In this document: piece after piece, positions 25,957 through 35,549 of the stretch
How the letters are laid out: every line of letters begins with the position of its first letter
How positions within the stretch are numbered: the first letter of the stretch is position 1
Assembly (NCBI RefSeq): GCF_001515305.1
Contig: NZ_LNQV01000038.1
Coordinates: 1-40,167 of the forward strand
DNA length: 40,167 nt
Source of the DNA: Aquitalea pelogenes
Lineage (GTDB): Bacteria; Pseudomonadota; Gammaproteobacteria; Burkholderiales; Chromobacteriaceae
Direction of reading: 5' to 3'
The notes under the pieces: generated by a model
What the model saw: only the letters and a program-made list of their open reading frames with translations
What the model was told of the DNA's origin: nothing
The model's database searches: none
Made by a program: the position numbers and the translations under genes

Positions 25957-28900
25957 TTGTCTTCTCCTGCAGCTGATCCATCCAATCCACTTTTTTCATC
26001 TTGCGCACGATGACGAATTCGTCACGGTTGGCACCCACCGTCCCGTAGTAGTTGAAGCCCCAGGACAGCTGGGCGTAACCGCCAATCATGTGCGTCGGCT
26101 TGGTCACCGCACGGGTCACCGAGTTGTGGATGCCGCCGCGCTTGCCGCTGGTTTCCGCACCCGGCACGTTCACGATTTTTTCCTGGGCGTGGTACATCAG
26201 CGTCATGCCTTCCGGTACACGCTGCGATACCACCGCACGGGCGGTCAGCGTGCCGTTGACGTTGAATACTTCGATCCAGTCGTTGTCGACGATGCCGGCC
26301 TTTTTGGCGTCCACTTCCGATACCCATACGTGTGGGCCGCCACGCGACAGCGTCAGCATGCGCAGGTTGTCCGAATAGGTACTGTGGATGCCCCATTTCT
26401 GGTGCGGGGTGATGAAGTTGAGCACCAGCTCGTGGTTGCCGTTGGACTTCTTGCCCAGGATGGCCTGGGTGGTTTTCAGGTCCACATGCGGCTTGAACAC
26501 GCACAGGCCCTCGCCGAAGGCACGCATCCACTGGTGATCCTGATAGAACTGCTGGCGGCCGGTGATGGTGCGCCATGGAATCAGCTCGTGCACATTGGTG
26601 TAACCGGCGTTGTAGCTGACTTCTTCGCTTTCCAGGCCAGACCATGTCGGCGAGGAAATGATCTTGCGCGGCTGCGCCTGCACGTCGCGGAAGCGGATGC
26701 TGTCATGCTCGCGCGGCAGAGCCAGATGGGTGTGGTCGATACCGGTTACCTTGGACAAGGCTTCCCAGGCTTTCACTGCCACGTGGCCATTGGTTTCCGG
26801 CGCCAGGGTCAGAATCATCTCGGCCGCGTCGATGGCGGTATTGAGCCGTGGCTGGCCCTTGCCCGCGCCCTCGGCCACGGTATGGTTCAGGCCGCGCAGC
26901 ACGTCCACTTCGTGGCCAGTTTTCCAGCTGATGCCCTTGCCGCCATTGCCCACTTTTTCCAGCAAGGGGCCGATGGAGGTGAACTTGTCGTAGATGGCAC
27001 CGTAGTCCCGCTCCACCACGGTCATGGCCGGCATGGTCTTGCCCGGCACCGGTTCGCACTCGCCCTTCTTCCAGTCACGCGGGTCAAACGGCTGGCCCAG
27101 TTCCTGCGGGGTGTCGTGCATCAGCGGGGTGAGTACCAGGTCCTGTTGCACGCCCAGGTAGTCCTTGCCGATTTCGGAAATCTTCTTGGCAAAGCCCTTG
27201 TAGATTTCCCAGTCCGACTTGGCCTGCCACAGCGGCTGTACGGCTTCGGACAGCGGGTGGATGAAGGGGTGCATGTCGGAGGTGTTCAGATCGTCCTTTT
27301 CATACCAGGTAGCGGTCGGCAGCACGATGTCGCCGTACAGGCAGGTGGTGGACATGCGGAAGTCCAGCACCACCAGCAGGTCCAGCTTGCCTTCCACCGC
27401 CGGACGCACGGTGATTTCGGTCGGCTTGATGCAGTCTTCCTCATTGCCCATCACCGCGTTCTGGGTGCCCAGCAGGTATTTGAGGAAGTATTCGTGGCCC
27501 TTGCCGGAGCTGCCCAGGATATTGGAACGCCACACAAACATATTGCGCGGGAAGTTCTTCGGGTTGTCCGGGTCGTTGCAGGACATGTCCAGCGTGCCGT
27601 TTTTCAGGCTGTCCACGGCAAACGGAATGGCGTCCTTGCCAGCCGCCTTGGCGGCGCGGGTGATGTCCAGCGGGTTGGTGGTCAGCTGCGGGGTGGACGG
27701 CAGCCAGCCCATGCGTTCGGCCTTGGCGTTGTAGTCGATCAGGCTCATGTTAGCCATCTTGCCGTCGGCCGTCGGGCACAGGATTTCATTGATGCCCAGC
27801 TTTTCATGCCGCCACTGGCTGGTATGGGCGTAGAAGAAGCTGGTGCCGTTCATCTGGCGCGACGGACGCACCCAGTCACCGGCAAAGGCCAGCGGTGCCC
27901 AGCCGGTTTGCGGACGCAGCTTTTCCTGGCCCACATAGTGGCACCAGCCACCACCGCTCTGGCCGATACAGCCACACAGCATCAGCATGTTGATGATGCC
28001 GCGGTAGCTCATGTCCATGTGATACCAGTGGTTGAGCGCAGCACCGACAATCACCATGGATTTGCCGTGGGTCTGATCGGCGTTCTGGGCGAATTCGCGC
28101 GCTACCTGGATCACCATTTCCGGCTTCACGCCGGTGTGCTTTTGCTGCCAGGCCGGGGTGTACGGCACGTCGGCCATGTAGTCATTGGTGACATTGCCAC
28201 CGCCCAGGCCACGGTCGATACCGTAGTTGGCTGCCATCAGGTCGAATACCGTGGCCACCAGTGCAGTGCTGCCATCAGCCAGCACCACCTTGCGCGCCGG
28301 GACATTGCGGGTGAGCAGTTCTTCGTGTTCGGCACCAAAGTAAGGGAAGCCGACGCCAACTACTTGGTCACGGTTTTCAATCAGCGACAGACGGGCCGAT
28401 ACCTCGCGGCCAGTGCTGCCGTCATGCTGTTGCAGGTTCCACTTGCCGCTTTGCCCCCAGCGGAAGCCGATGGAACCGGTGGGAGCCACGATGTCGCCAC
28501 TGGTTTCGTCGAATACCAGGGTCTTCCATTCCGGGTTGTTGTCTTCGTTGAGGTTGTTTGCCAGATGGCTGGCGCGCAGGAAGTAGTCCGGCACATAGCG
28601 TTCGCCATCCTTGCGCAGCGTCACCAGCATCGGCATGTCGGTGTAGCGGCGGATGTAGTCGGTGAAGTAGGCCGACGGCTTGTCCAGGTGGAATTCCTTG
28701 AAGATGACATGGCCCATGGCCATGGCCAGTGCGGCATCGGTACCCTGCTTCGGTGCCAGCCAGATGTCGCCGAACTTGGCCATTTCGCCAAAGTCACTGG
28801 AAACCGCCACGGTCTTGGTGCCCTTGTAGCGCACTTCGGTATAAAAGTGGGCGTCCGGGGTACGGGTCATCGGAATGTTGGAGCCCCACACCATCAGGTA

Positions 28901-29641
28901 GGTGGAGTTGTACCAGTCGGCCGATTCGGCCACGTCGGTCTGTTCGCCCCAGATTTGCGGGCTGGCCGGCGGCAAGTCGCAATACCAGTCGTAGAAGGAC
29001 AGCGGCACGCCGCCGATCAGGCTGAGGTAACGGCTGCCCGCAGCGTAGGACACCATGGACATGGCCGGAATCGGCGAGAAGCCCACCACGCGGTCCGGGC
29101 CGTAATTCTTGATGGTGTAGGCATTGGAAGCCGCGATGATTTCGTTGGCTTCATCCCAGTTGGCGCGCACGAAACCGCCCTGGCCGCGCTTGCTCTTGTA
29201 CTGCTTGGCCAGTTCCGGGTTCTGGCTGATGTGCTCCCAGGCTTCAACCGGGCCCATGCTCTTGCGCGCTTCGCGCCACAGTTTGGCCAGACGGCCACGG
29301 ATCATCGGATATTTCACGCGCTGGGCGGAGTACACATACCAGCTGTACGAAGCGCCACGCGGGCAACCGCGCGGCTCGTGATTGGGCAGGTCCGGCCGGG
29401 TGCGCGGATAGTCGGTCTGCTGGGTTTCCCAGGTAATCAGCCCGTTTTTGACATACACCTTCCAGCTACAGGAGCCGGTGCAGTTCACCCCGTGGGTGGA
29501 ACGCACGATCTTGTCGTGCTGCCAGCGTTGGCGATAGGCGTTTTCCCACTGGCGGTCTTCATTCACCACCGCGCCATGGCCATCGGCAAAGGTGGATTTC
29601 ACCTTGCCAAGGAAATTCAGTCTGTCCAGAAAGTGGCTCAT
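25953..29641 (-). CDS. narG: respiratory nitrate reductase alpha subunit (catalytic), stop lost by a 1-bp deletion
   Basis: About 1229 residues. Reduces nitrate to nitrite at the bis-MGD cofactor on the cytoplasmic side of the membrane. FS0 cluster ligands H50, C54, C58 and C93 ('STHGVNCTGSCSW', 'RGCPRG') and the Mo ligand D222 ('YDWYCDLPPASP') sit at E. coli NarG numbering. No Tat signal, as usual for NarG. As sequenced, the frame runs on through narH to 25664, adding about 96 meaningless residues. Adding one C in 'CAGCTGCAGG' near 25968-25972 gives '..WMDQPAGEDK' and a TGA overlapping the narH ATG, which I take as the true end. GGAGG lies upstream of the ATG. Confidence 0.95.
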
Positions 29642-29785
29642 CTTGCCTCCGAGTTTTTACCGCCAGTTGCGGTGCCGCGGCCGCGCCGCGCAGACATTGC
29701 TTACGCTGGACAGATTAAGTCCGGGCAACAACGACGCCCATTCGCCACTAGAGGAAAAGCCCCTGCGCAGAGTGAGGAGACGCGC

Positions 29786-29801
29786 TAGACCATAAGGAGT
29801 A
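29786..29801. promoter_or_regulatory. NarL-like 7-2-7 site upstream of narG
   Basis: TAGACCATAAGGAGTA: the second heptamer AGGAGTA fits the inverted NarL pattern (AKRRGTA) fully, while the first, TAGACCA, fits TACYYMT only partly. The site is about 145 bp before the narG ATG. The sequence GCTAGACCA recurs upstream of narK1 at 32661. Confidence 0.4.
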
Positions 29802-29832
29802 GTCCGCCTGCTCCACCCCCTGGCCAGAATGC

Positions 29833-29855
29833 AAAAAGCGCCCGCATGGGGCGCT
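29833..29855 (-). terminator. intrinsic terminator after narK2
   Basis: On the minus strand AAGCGCCCC-ATGC-GGGCGCTT followed by TTT (T-run at 29837-29833), 28 bp after the narK2 stop. It separates narK1-narK2 from narGHJI and implies that narG has its own promoter in 29642-29832. Confidence 0.8.
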
Positions 29856-29882
29856 TGTGTTGCGGCTGGATGCAAGAAGCAA

Positions 29883-31262
29883 TCAGCAAGGCATGTCGGC
29901 ATTCTTGCGTGCGTAGAACCACCAGTTGATCAGCACGCAGCTGGCGTAGAACAGGATGAAGGCATACAGCGCGGCCTCCACGCCACCGGTCATGGAAATG
30001 GAGGTGCCATAGCTCTTGGGAATGAAGAACCCGCCATAAGCACCAATGGCACCGGAGAAGCCCAGCACCGCCGCCGCTTCACGCGTGGCATCGGCCTGTG
30101 CCTGCTTTTGTGCCGCCTCGCCCTTGCCGGCCAGGCGCTGATGCAGGGTGAGGAAGATCACCGGCACCTGCATGAAGGTGGAACCGTTACCTACACCGGT
30201 CAGCGCAAACAGGCAGAGGAACATGGCAAAAAAGCCCTGGAAACTGCCGCCCTGGCCTGCATGCGGCAAGAACACCAGCACGCCGCCCACCGCCAGCATC
30301 ATCAGCAGGAATACCGCCTGGGTTACCTTGGCACCGCCAATCTTGTCTGCCAGCCAGCCACCTACCGGACGCGCCAGCGCGCCCACCAGCGGGCCGTAGA
30401 ACACGTATCTGGTGGGGTCCACATCCGGGAACTGGCCTTTCATCAGCAGCGGGAAACCGGCAGAGAAACCGATGAAGGAACCAAAGGTGCCGATGTACAG
30501 CCAGCACATCAACCAATTGTGCTTGCGCTTGAAAATGACCACCTGGTCGGCAAAGGAAGCACGCGCCGAGGCAATGTCGTTCATGCCCAGCCAGGCGGCA
30601 ATGGTGGACAGCACAATAAAGGGTACCCAGACAAAACCGGCATTCTGCAGCCACATTTTCTTGTGCACCGCCGCCTTCACCCACACTTGCGGCTCGCCGC
30701 CAAAGGCACCGAACACGCCCATGGTAATCACCAGCGGCACCACGAACTGCACCAGCGACACCCCCAGATTACCCAGACCGGCATTCAGACCCAGCGCCGT
30801 GCCCTTTTCCGCCTTGGGAAAAAAGAAGCTGATATTGGACATGGACGAGCTGAAATTGCCGCCACCAAAGCCGCACAGCAAGGCCAGCACCACCATGGTG
30901 ATGTAGCTGGTATTCGGGTCCTGCACCGCGTAACCGATGCCGACAGCCGGAATCAGCAGGCTGGCGGTGGAAATGGCGGTCCACTTGCGGCCACCGAAAA
31001 TCGGCACCATGAAGCTGTAGAAAATGCGCAGCGTGGCACCGGACAGTGCCGGCAGCGCAGCCAGCCAGAACAGCTGGTTCTGGCTGTAGCTGAAGCCGAT
31101 ATTGGGCATGTTCAGCACTGCCACGCTCCACACCTGCCAGATGACAAAAGCCAGCATCAGCGCGGGGATGGATATCCACAGATTGCGCCGGGCAACAGCC
31201 TTGCCCTCCTGCTGCCAGAACTCCTTGTTTTCCGGTTCCCACCGGTTAAGTACATGTGACAT
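29883..31262 (-). CDS. narK2: nitrate/nitrite transporter, NarK2/NarK type
   Basis: 459 residues, major facilitator superfamily with about 12 membrane segments and nitrate-signature glycines ('GFGGGNFSSSMSNISFFFP', 'GLNAGLGNLGVSLVQ'; later 'VLGFSGAIGAYGGFFIP'). The length matches E. coli NarK (463), a nitrate/nitrite antiporter. The ATG 31262 follows GGGAGGACGTG; the frame stays open upstream but that part is antisense to narK1. It is 53 bp after narK1, the common narK1-narK2 pair of denitrifiers. Confidence 0.93.
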   Translation of the reverse strand: MSHVLNRWEPENKEFWQQEGKAVARRNLWISIPALMLAFVIWQVWSVAVLNMPNIGFSYSQNQLFWLAALPALSGATLRIFYSFMVPIFGGRKWTAISTASLLIPAVGIGYAVQDPNTSYITMVVLALLCGFGGGNFSSSMSNISFFFPKAEKGTALGLNAGLGNLGVSLVQFVVPLVITMGVFGAFGGEPQVWVKAAVHKKMWLQNAGFVWVPFIVLSTIAAWLGMNDIASARASFADQVVIFKRKHNWLMCWLYIGTFGSFIGFSAGFPLLMKGQFPDVDPTRYVFYGPLVGALARPVGGWLADKIGGAKVTQAVFLLMMLAVGGVLVFLPHAGQGGSFQGFFAMFLCLFALTGVGNGSTFMQVPVIFLTLHQRLAGKGEAAQKQAQADATREAAAVLGFSGAIGAYGGFFIPKSYGTSISMTGGVEAALYAFILFYASCVLINWWFYARKNADMPC

Positions 31263-31315
31263 CACGTCCTCCCTGACGGCCACTCGGCCATCAATCAAAA
31301 ATGGGGTTGCCGGGC

Positions 31316-32566
31316 CTAGCCGGCCTTGCTGGCTGCCAGTGCAGCCTTGCCCTGTGCGGGCTTGAAGGAAAAGTGCATCCACACCAGCGACACGCACACC
31401 GTGCCGTACAGCAGCATGAAGGCGCTGCTGCGCACGCCGGTGACATCCAGCAGCACGCCAAACAGGATGGGCAGCAGGAAACCGCCCATGCCGCCAGCCA
31501 GACCCACCACGCCGGATACCGCGCCGATATTGTCGGGAAACTCGTTGGCAATGAACTTGAACACCGAGGCCTTGCCGATGGCCATGGCAATGCCCACGCC
31601 AAACAGCATCAGAGTGAAGGGAACAACGCTCAGGCCGATATGAAAGCTTTGCACGCCGTGCGTGGTGGTGATGCTGAAGTCGGTTTGCGGATAGGACAGG
31701 ATGAAAAACGCCACCCAGCAGGTCCACATCACGCCCCAGGTCACCTTGTAGGGGCCAAAGCGGTCGGACAGCCAGCCGCCCATCGCCCGCAGCACGCCGC
31801 CAGGCAGGGAGAAACAGGCCGCCAGAAAGGCCGCATGCTTGATGTCAAAGCCGTACTCGCCCACGTAGTACTTGGTCATCCACAGCGCCAGCGCCACATA
31901 GCCGCCAAACACCACCGAGTAGTACTGGCAGTAGCGCAGCACCGCCGGGTTCTTCATCAAGGCCAGTTGTGCACCCAGGCTGGCCTTGCTGCGTACCAGA
32001 TGGGCCGTGTCCTGATAGGAAAACAGCCAGAACAGAATGGCCGTCACCAGCATGATGCCGGCGTACACCGAAGGCACCAGCTGCCAGCCACCGATGGCGA
32101 TGATGCCGGGGGCCACCAGCTTGGTGAGCGAGGAACCGGCATTACCGGCCCCGAACACCCCCATGGCCATGCCCTGCTGTTCCGGCTTGAACCAGCGCGC
32201 CACATAGGGCGTGCCCACCGAAAACGCACCGCCGGCCAGCCCCACCAGCAAGCCGATGGCCAGGAACTGCCAGTAAGCCGTGGCGTACTGCATGATGAAA
32301 ATGAAGGGCACGCAGGTCAGCATCAGCACAAACAGCACGATGCGGCCGCCAAAACGGTCGGTCCAGATGCCCAGCGGCACCCGTACCAGCGAGCCGGACA
32401 GCACCGGCGTGGCGGCGAGGATGCCGAATTCGGTTTCGTTCAGGCCCAGATGCTGCTTGATGGGAATACCCAGCACGGCAAACATCATCCAGATCATGAA
32501 ACAGATGGTGAAGGCAATGGTGCTGGAAGCCAGTACCGCATACTGCTTGAAGCGTAATGAAGCCAT
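31316..32566 (-). CDS. narK1: nitrate transporter, NarK1 (proton symporter) type
   Basis: 416 residues, MFS, about 12 membrane segments. It lacks the longer central loop of NarK2, and the shorter length fits the NarK1/NasA group thought to import nitrate with protons. Signature regions 'GTPYVARWFKPEQQGMAMG' and 'GAVSGVVGLAGGMGGFLLP'. I start at ATG 32566 ('MASLRFKQYAV'), with GGAG about 10 bases upstream, and not at the longer frame to 32599. Divergent from narX with a 314-bp shared control region. Confidence 0.93.
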   Translation of the reverse strand: MASLRFKQYAVLASSTIAFTICFMIWMMFAVLGIPIKQHLGLNETEFGILAATPVLSGSLVRVPLGIWTDRFGGRIVLFVLMLTCVPFIFIMQYATAYWQFLAIGLLVGLAGGAFSVGTPYVARWFKPEQQGMAMGVFGAGNAGSSLTKLVAPGIIAIGGWQLVPSVYAGIMLVTAILFWLFSYQDTAHLVRSKASLGAQLALMKNPAVLRYCQYYSVVFGGYVALALWMTKYYVGEYGFDIKHAAFLAACFSLPGGVLRAMGGWLSDRFGPYKVTWGVMWTCWVAFFILSYPQTDFSITTTHGVQSFHIGLSVVPFTLMLFGVGIAMAIGKASVFKFIANEFPDNIGAVSGVVGLAGGMGGFLLPILFGVLLDVTGVRSSAFMLLYGTVCVSLVWMHFSFKPAQGKAALAASKAG

Positions 32567-32880
32567 GATGCCAAGCTCCGCTATTGGGATAGCTGGCATT
32601 TAACCCTTTTCCACACGCGGGAAATATTCACCGATAGCAGCACACCAGGCGGCATGAGGAGCTAGACCACAGCGGCAGATGGAGAAGCCGGACTAATCAC
32701 AATGGGGGATGGTCAGCCGCCAAACCCTGCCACAGCAGGCTGTCTGACTGCGCTCGGCGCGGCGGCATTCTCCACCTAATGGAGAATTGCTGTCACATGG
32801 GACAGGCATTATTGTTAAGCTGGAATACAGTCAGACGGCCCTGCCCTCTGAAGCCCCCAGCCCCACCGGACCCGCCCTGA
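32567..32880. promoter_or_regulatory. narK1/narX divergent control region with two dyads
   Basis: No gene. It holds ATTCTCC (32767-32773) and GGAGAAT (32781-32787), exact complements with a 7-base spacer, and CTGTC (32790-32794) and GACAG (32801-32805) with a 6-base spacer, both on the narX side. On the narK1 side is GCTAGACCA (32661-32669), shared with the narG upstream region; on the minus strand both copies are followed by TCCTCA. No canonical FNR box is visible. Confidence 0.5.
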
Positions 32881-34788
32881 ATGATGCTTTACCAGACCCC
32901 GCAATGGCGCAGCCTGTCCACCAAACTGCTGATGCTGACCATCGCCTGGCTGCTGCTGGCCATGACCTCCATCGGCTACACCCTGGTGTTGTCGTGGAAG
33001 CTGGAAGGCGGTGCCGCCGCCATCAACGACGCCGGCAGCCTGCGCATGCGCAGCTATCACATTGCCCTGCAAGTGAGCGAAGGCGCGCCGCTGACCGCCA
33101 TACACGATGAAGAACAGCAATTTGCCACCATTCTGGCGCGCCTGAAAAAGGGCGACCCGGCCCGGCCGCTGTTCTTGCCGGACAATGCCGCCGTGCACCA
33201 GCAGGTGGCGCTCATCGAGCAAGCCTGGCGACAGGACATGCAGCCCCTGCTGGAAAACGCCGCCCGGCAGGCGGGCCAGCCACGCAAGATGGAGCGGCCT
33301 GACATTGCCAGCTTCGTCAACCGCATCGACCGGCTGGTGAAACTGGTGGAAGAGGACAATGCGCGCAACACCACCTTGCTGCGCTTTTTCCAGATGGCGC
33401 TGATTGCCATGGCCATTGTCGGCTCGTTCAGCATGATGTTCTTGCTGTTCCTGCTGGTGATCCGCCCGCTCAATGCCCTGGGTGAAGGCATGCTGCGGCT
33501 GCGCGACGGCCAGCTGGATGCGCGGGTGGGCGTGGACAGCAGCGAGGAATTTGCCTCCATTGCCACCGGCTTCAACCAGATGGCCGACCGCCTGCAGGAC
33601 CTGTACACCACGCTGGAACAGAAAGTGGCCGACAAAACCCGCTCGGTGGAAGAAAAAAACCGCCAGTTGGCCGCCCTCTACAATGTCACGGCCTTTTTGC
33701 ACGGCTCGCACACGCTGGACAATATGTGCAGCGGTTTCATCTCCAGACTGATCGAACTGACCGGCGCCGATGCCGGCAGCGTACGGCTGGTGGATTTCAA
33801 GCGTGGCCGGCTGGAACTGATTGCCCAGCAAGGCCTGCCGCTGGACATGCTGGAGCACGACGACTGCGCCCCCATCGACGGCTGCCTGTGCGGCGATGCC
33901 GTGCAACAGCCGGTGTCGGTGATTCACCGTTTCGACCAGCTGCCAAAACTGGAAGAAAAACACTGCCAGCGCGCCGGTTTTGCCAGCATTTCAGTGTTTC
34001 ACATCCGCCATAACCAGAATAACGTCGGCATTTTCACGCTGTACTTCTACCAGCAGCCGCAATTGACCGCGCAAGACCAGTTCTTGCTGGAGACTCTGGG
34101 CAGCCACCTGGGCGTAGCGGTGGAAAACCAGCGCCTGGCCGCCCGCGACCGCCAGTTTGCCGTGGCCGAGGAACGCAACCTGATGGCGCAGGGCCTGCAC
34201 GACAGCATTGCCCAGTCGCTGTCCTTCCTCAATCTGCAAGTCCAGATGCTGGAAGCCGCGCTGGCCGACAAGCAAACCGAACAGGCAGAGGAAAACCTGG
34301 CCTGCATCCGTGCCGGCGTGCAGGAATGTTACGAGGACGTGCGCGAACTGCTGCTCAACTTCCGCACCCGCATCAACAAGGAAGACTTTGCCGATGCGGT
34401 ACGCACCTTGCTGGACCGTTTTGAAAAGCAGGCCCGCGTGCCCACCCAGCTCAGCCTCAGCGGCAACGGCTTGGCGCTGGACCCGCAGCAGCAGTTGCAG
34501 GTGATTTTCATCCTGCAAGAAGCGCTGTCCAATGTACGCAAACATGCCCACGCCCGTCGCGTGATGGTGGAAATCCGCAATGATGCCGATTTTTGCATGC
34601 TGATACGCGATGATGGCTGCGGCTTTGACGAAGACCTGGTCGCCAGCCGCCGCTCCAGCCATGTCGGCCTGTCCATCATGCAGGAACGCGCAGCCCGCAT
34701 TCATGGCCAGATCAGCGTGCAAGCCCATAGCGATGGCGGCACCGAAGTCAGCCTGTTGTTACCCCATACCGAAAGACAAGCCGCATGA
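32881..34788 (+). CDS. narX: nitrate/nitrite sensor histidine kinase
   Basis: 635 residues. TM1 (about 15-37), periplasmic sensor with the P-box 'NDAGSLRMRSYHIAL' (R55 and R57 expected to bind nitrate), TM2 (about 172-195), HAMP (about 195-245), a Cys-containing GAF-like central module ('CAPIDGCLCGDAV', 'KHCQRAGF'), HisKA_3 with H440 ('LMAQGLHDSIAQSLSFL') and HATPase ('EALSNVRKHAHA', 'DDGCGFD', 'HVGLSIMQERA'). Phosphorylates NarL when nitrate or nitrite is present. Starts at the ATGATG at 32881; no strong ribosome site. Overlaps narL by 4 bp. Confidence 0.95.
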   Translation: MMLYQTPQWRSLSTKLLMLTIAWLLLAMTSIGYTLVLSWKLEGGAAAINDAGSLRMRSYHIALQVSEGAPLTAIHDEEQQFATILARLKKGDPARPLFLPDNAAVHQQVALIEQAWRQDMQPLLENAARQAGQPRKMERPDIASFVNRIDRLVKLVEEDNARNTTLLRFFQMALIAMAIVGSFSMMFLLFLLVIRPLNALGEGMLRLRDGQLDARVGVDSSEEFASIATGFNQMADRLQDLYTTLEQKVADKTRSVEEKNRQLAALYNVTAFLHGSHTLDNMCSGFISRLIELTGADAGSVRLVDFKRGRLELIAQQGLPLDMLEHDDCAPIDGCLCGDAVQQPVSVIHRFDQLPKLEEKHCQRAGFASISVFHIRHNQNNVGIFTLYFYQQPQLTAQDQFLLETLGSHLGVAVENQRLAARDRQFAVAEERNLMAQGLHDSIAQSLSFLNLQVQMLEAALADKQTEQAEENLACIRAGVQECYEDVRELLLNFRTRINKEDFADAVRTLLDRFEKQARVPTQLSLSGNGLALDPQQQLQVIFILQEALSNVRKHAHARRVMVEIRNDADFCMLIRDDGCGFDEDLVASRRSSHVGLSIMQERAARIHGQISVQAHSDGGTEVSLLLPHTERQAA

Positions 34789-35441
34789 GCACCATCCGCA
34801 TCCTGCTGGTCGATGACCACACCCTGTTTCGCAGCGGCCTGAAAGCCCTGCTGCAACGACAAAGCGACTTTGACATCGTCGGTGAAGCCGCCGACGGCCT
34901 GGAAGGCGTCAAACTGTGCGAACAACTGAAGCCCGACGTGGTGCTGCTGGACATCGACATGCCGCAGATGAACGGCCGCGAAGCGCTGGCGCAAATCCTG
35001 GTCACCCAGCCGCAGCTGGCGGTACTGATGCTCACCGTATCCGAGGACGGTGAGGACCTGGCCGAGTGCCTGAAAACCGGCGCACGCGGCTATCTCTTGA
35101 AAAACATCAATGCCGACTTCCTGCTGGACAGCATCCGCCGCGCGGTGGATGGCGACAGCGTGCTGTCACCGGAAATGACATCCAAACTGCTGTCGCAATT
35201 GCGCGGCGGCGAAAGCAGCAAGGGCAAGCGCAGCGGCGTGGAGCAGCTGACCCAGCGCGAGCGGGAAATCCTGGCCTGGCTCAGCCGTGGCGTCAGCAAC
35301 AAGGAAATCGCCCGCTCGCTGGACCTGGCCGAGAGCACCATCAAGGTGCATGTGCAGAATATCCTGCGCAAACTCAGCCTCAACGGCCGGGTACAAGCCG
35401 CGCTGTTTGCCGTCGAACACGGGCTGGACAAGCTGCCCTGA
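34785..35441 (+). CDS. narL: nitrate/nitrite response regulator
   Basis: 218 residues. Receiver with 'LLVDDHTLFRSGL', phosphoacceptor D56 ('VVLLDIDMPQMNG') and 'YLLKN', then a LuxR-type HTH ('LTQREREILAWLSRGVSNKEIA', 'TIKVHVQNILRKL'). Binds heptamers of the TACYYMT type; candidate sites are seen upstream of narG and moaA. The start overlaps the narX stop (ATGA). Confidence 0.95.
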   Translation: MSTIRILLVDDHTLFRSGLKALLQRQSDFDIVGEAADGLEGVKLCEQLKPDVVLLDIDMPQMNGREALAQILVTQPQLAVLMLTVSEDGEDLAECLKTGARGYLLKNINADFLLDSIRRAVDGDSVLSPEMTSKLLSQLRGGESSKGKRSGVEQLTQREREILAWLSRGVSNKEIARSLDLAESTIKVHVQNILRKLSLNGRVQAALFAVEHGLDKLP

Positions 35442-35549
35442 ATCATGTCCTTGTCATGACTTGGCATGAATAGTATTGAAGCTGGCAAAAAGGACAACTA
35501 CCATGTCATACATGGACACGCCCAACCCTGACGCTGCCTGCCTGACACC

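Noticed and set aside
25817-29788. A 1323-codon open frame on the plus strand
   Set aside because: It lies exactly opposite narG, whose conserved residues are certain; long antisense frames are common in GC-rich genes. The translation has no domain pattern and is rich in His, Gln and Val as expected for a shadow.
31263-31727. N-terminal extension of NarK2 by about 155 residues
   Set aside because: It overlaps narK1 out of frame, while the ATG at 31262 has a strong Shine-Dalgarno site and gives the family length.
35461-35480. Possible second sigma-54 promoter (TTGGCATGAATAGTATTG) before the PAS-GGDEF gene
   Set aside because: A GG is present but the position 12 bp downstream is AT, not GC, so the -12 element is missing.
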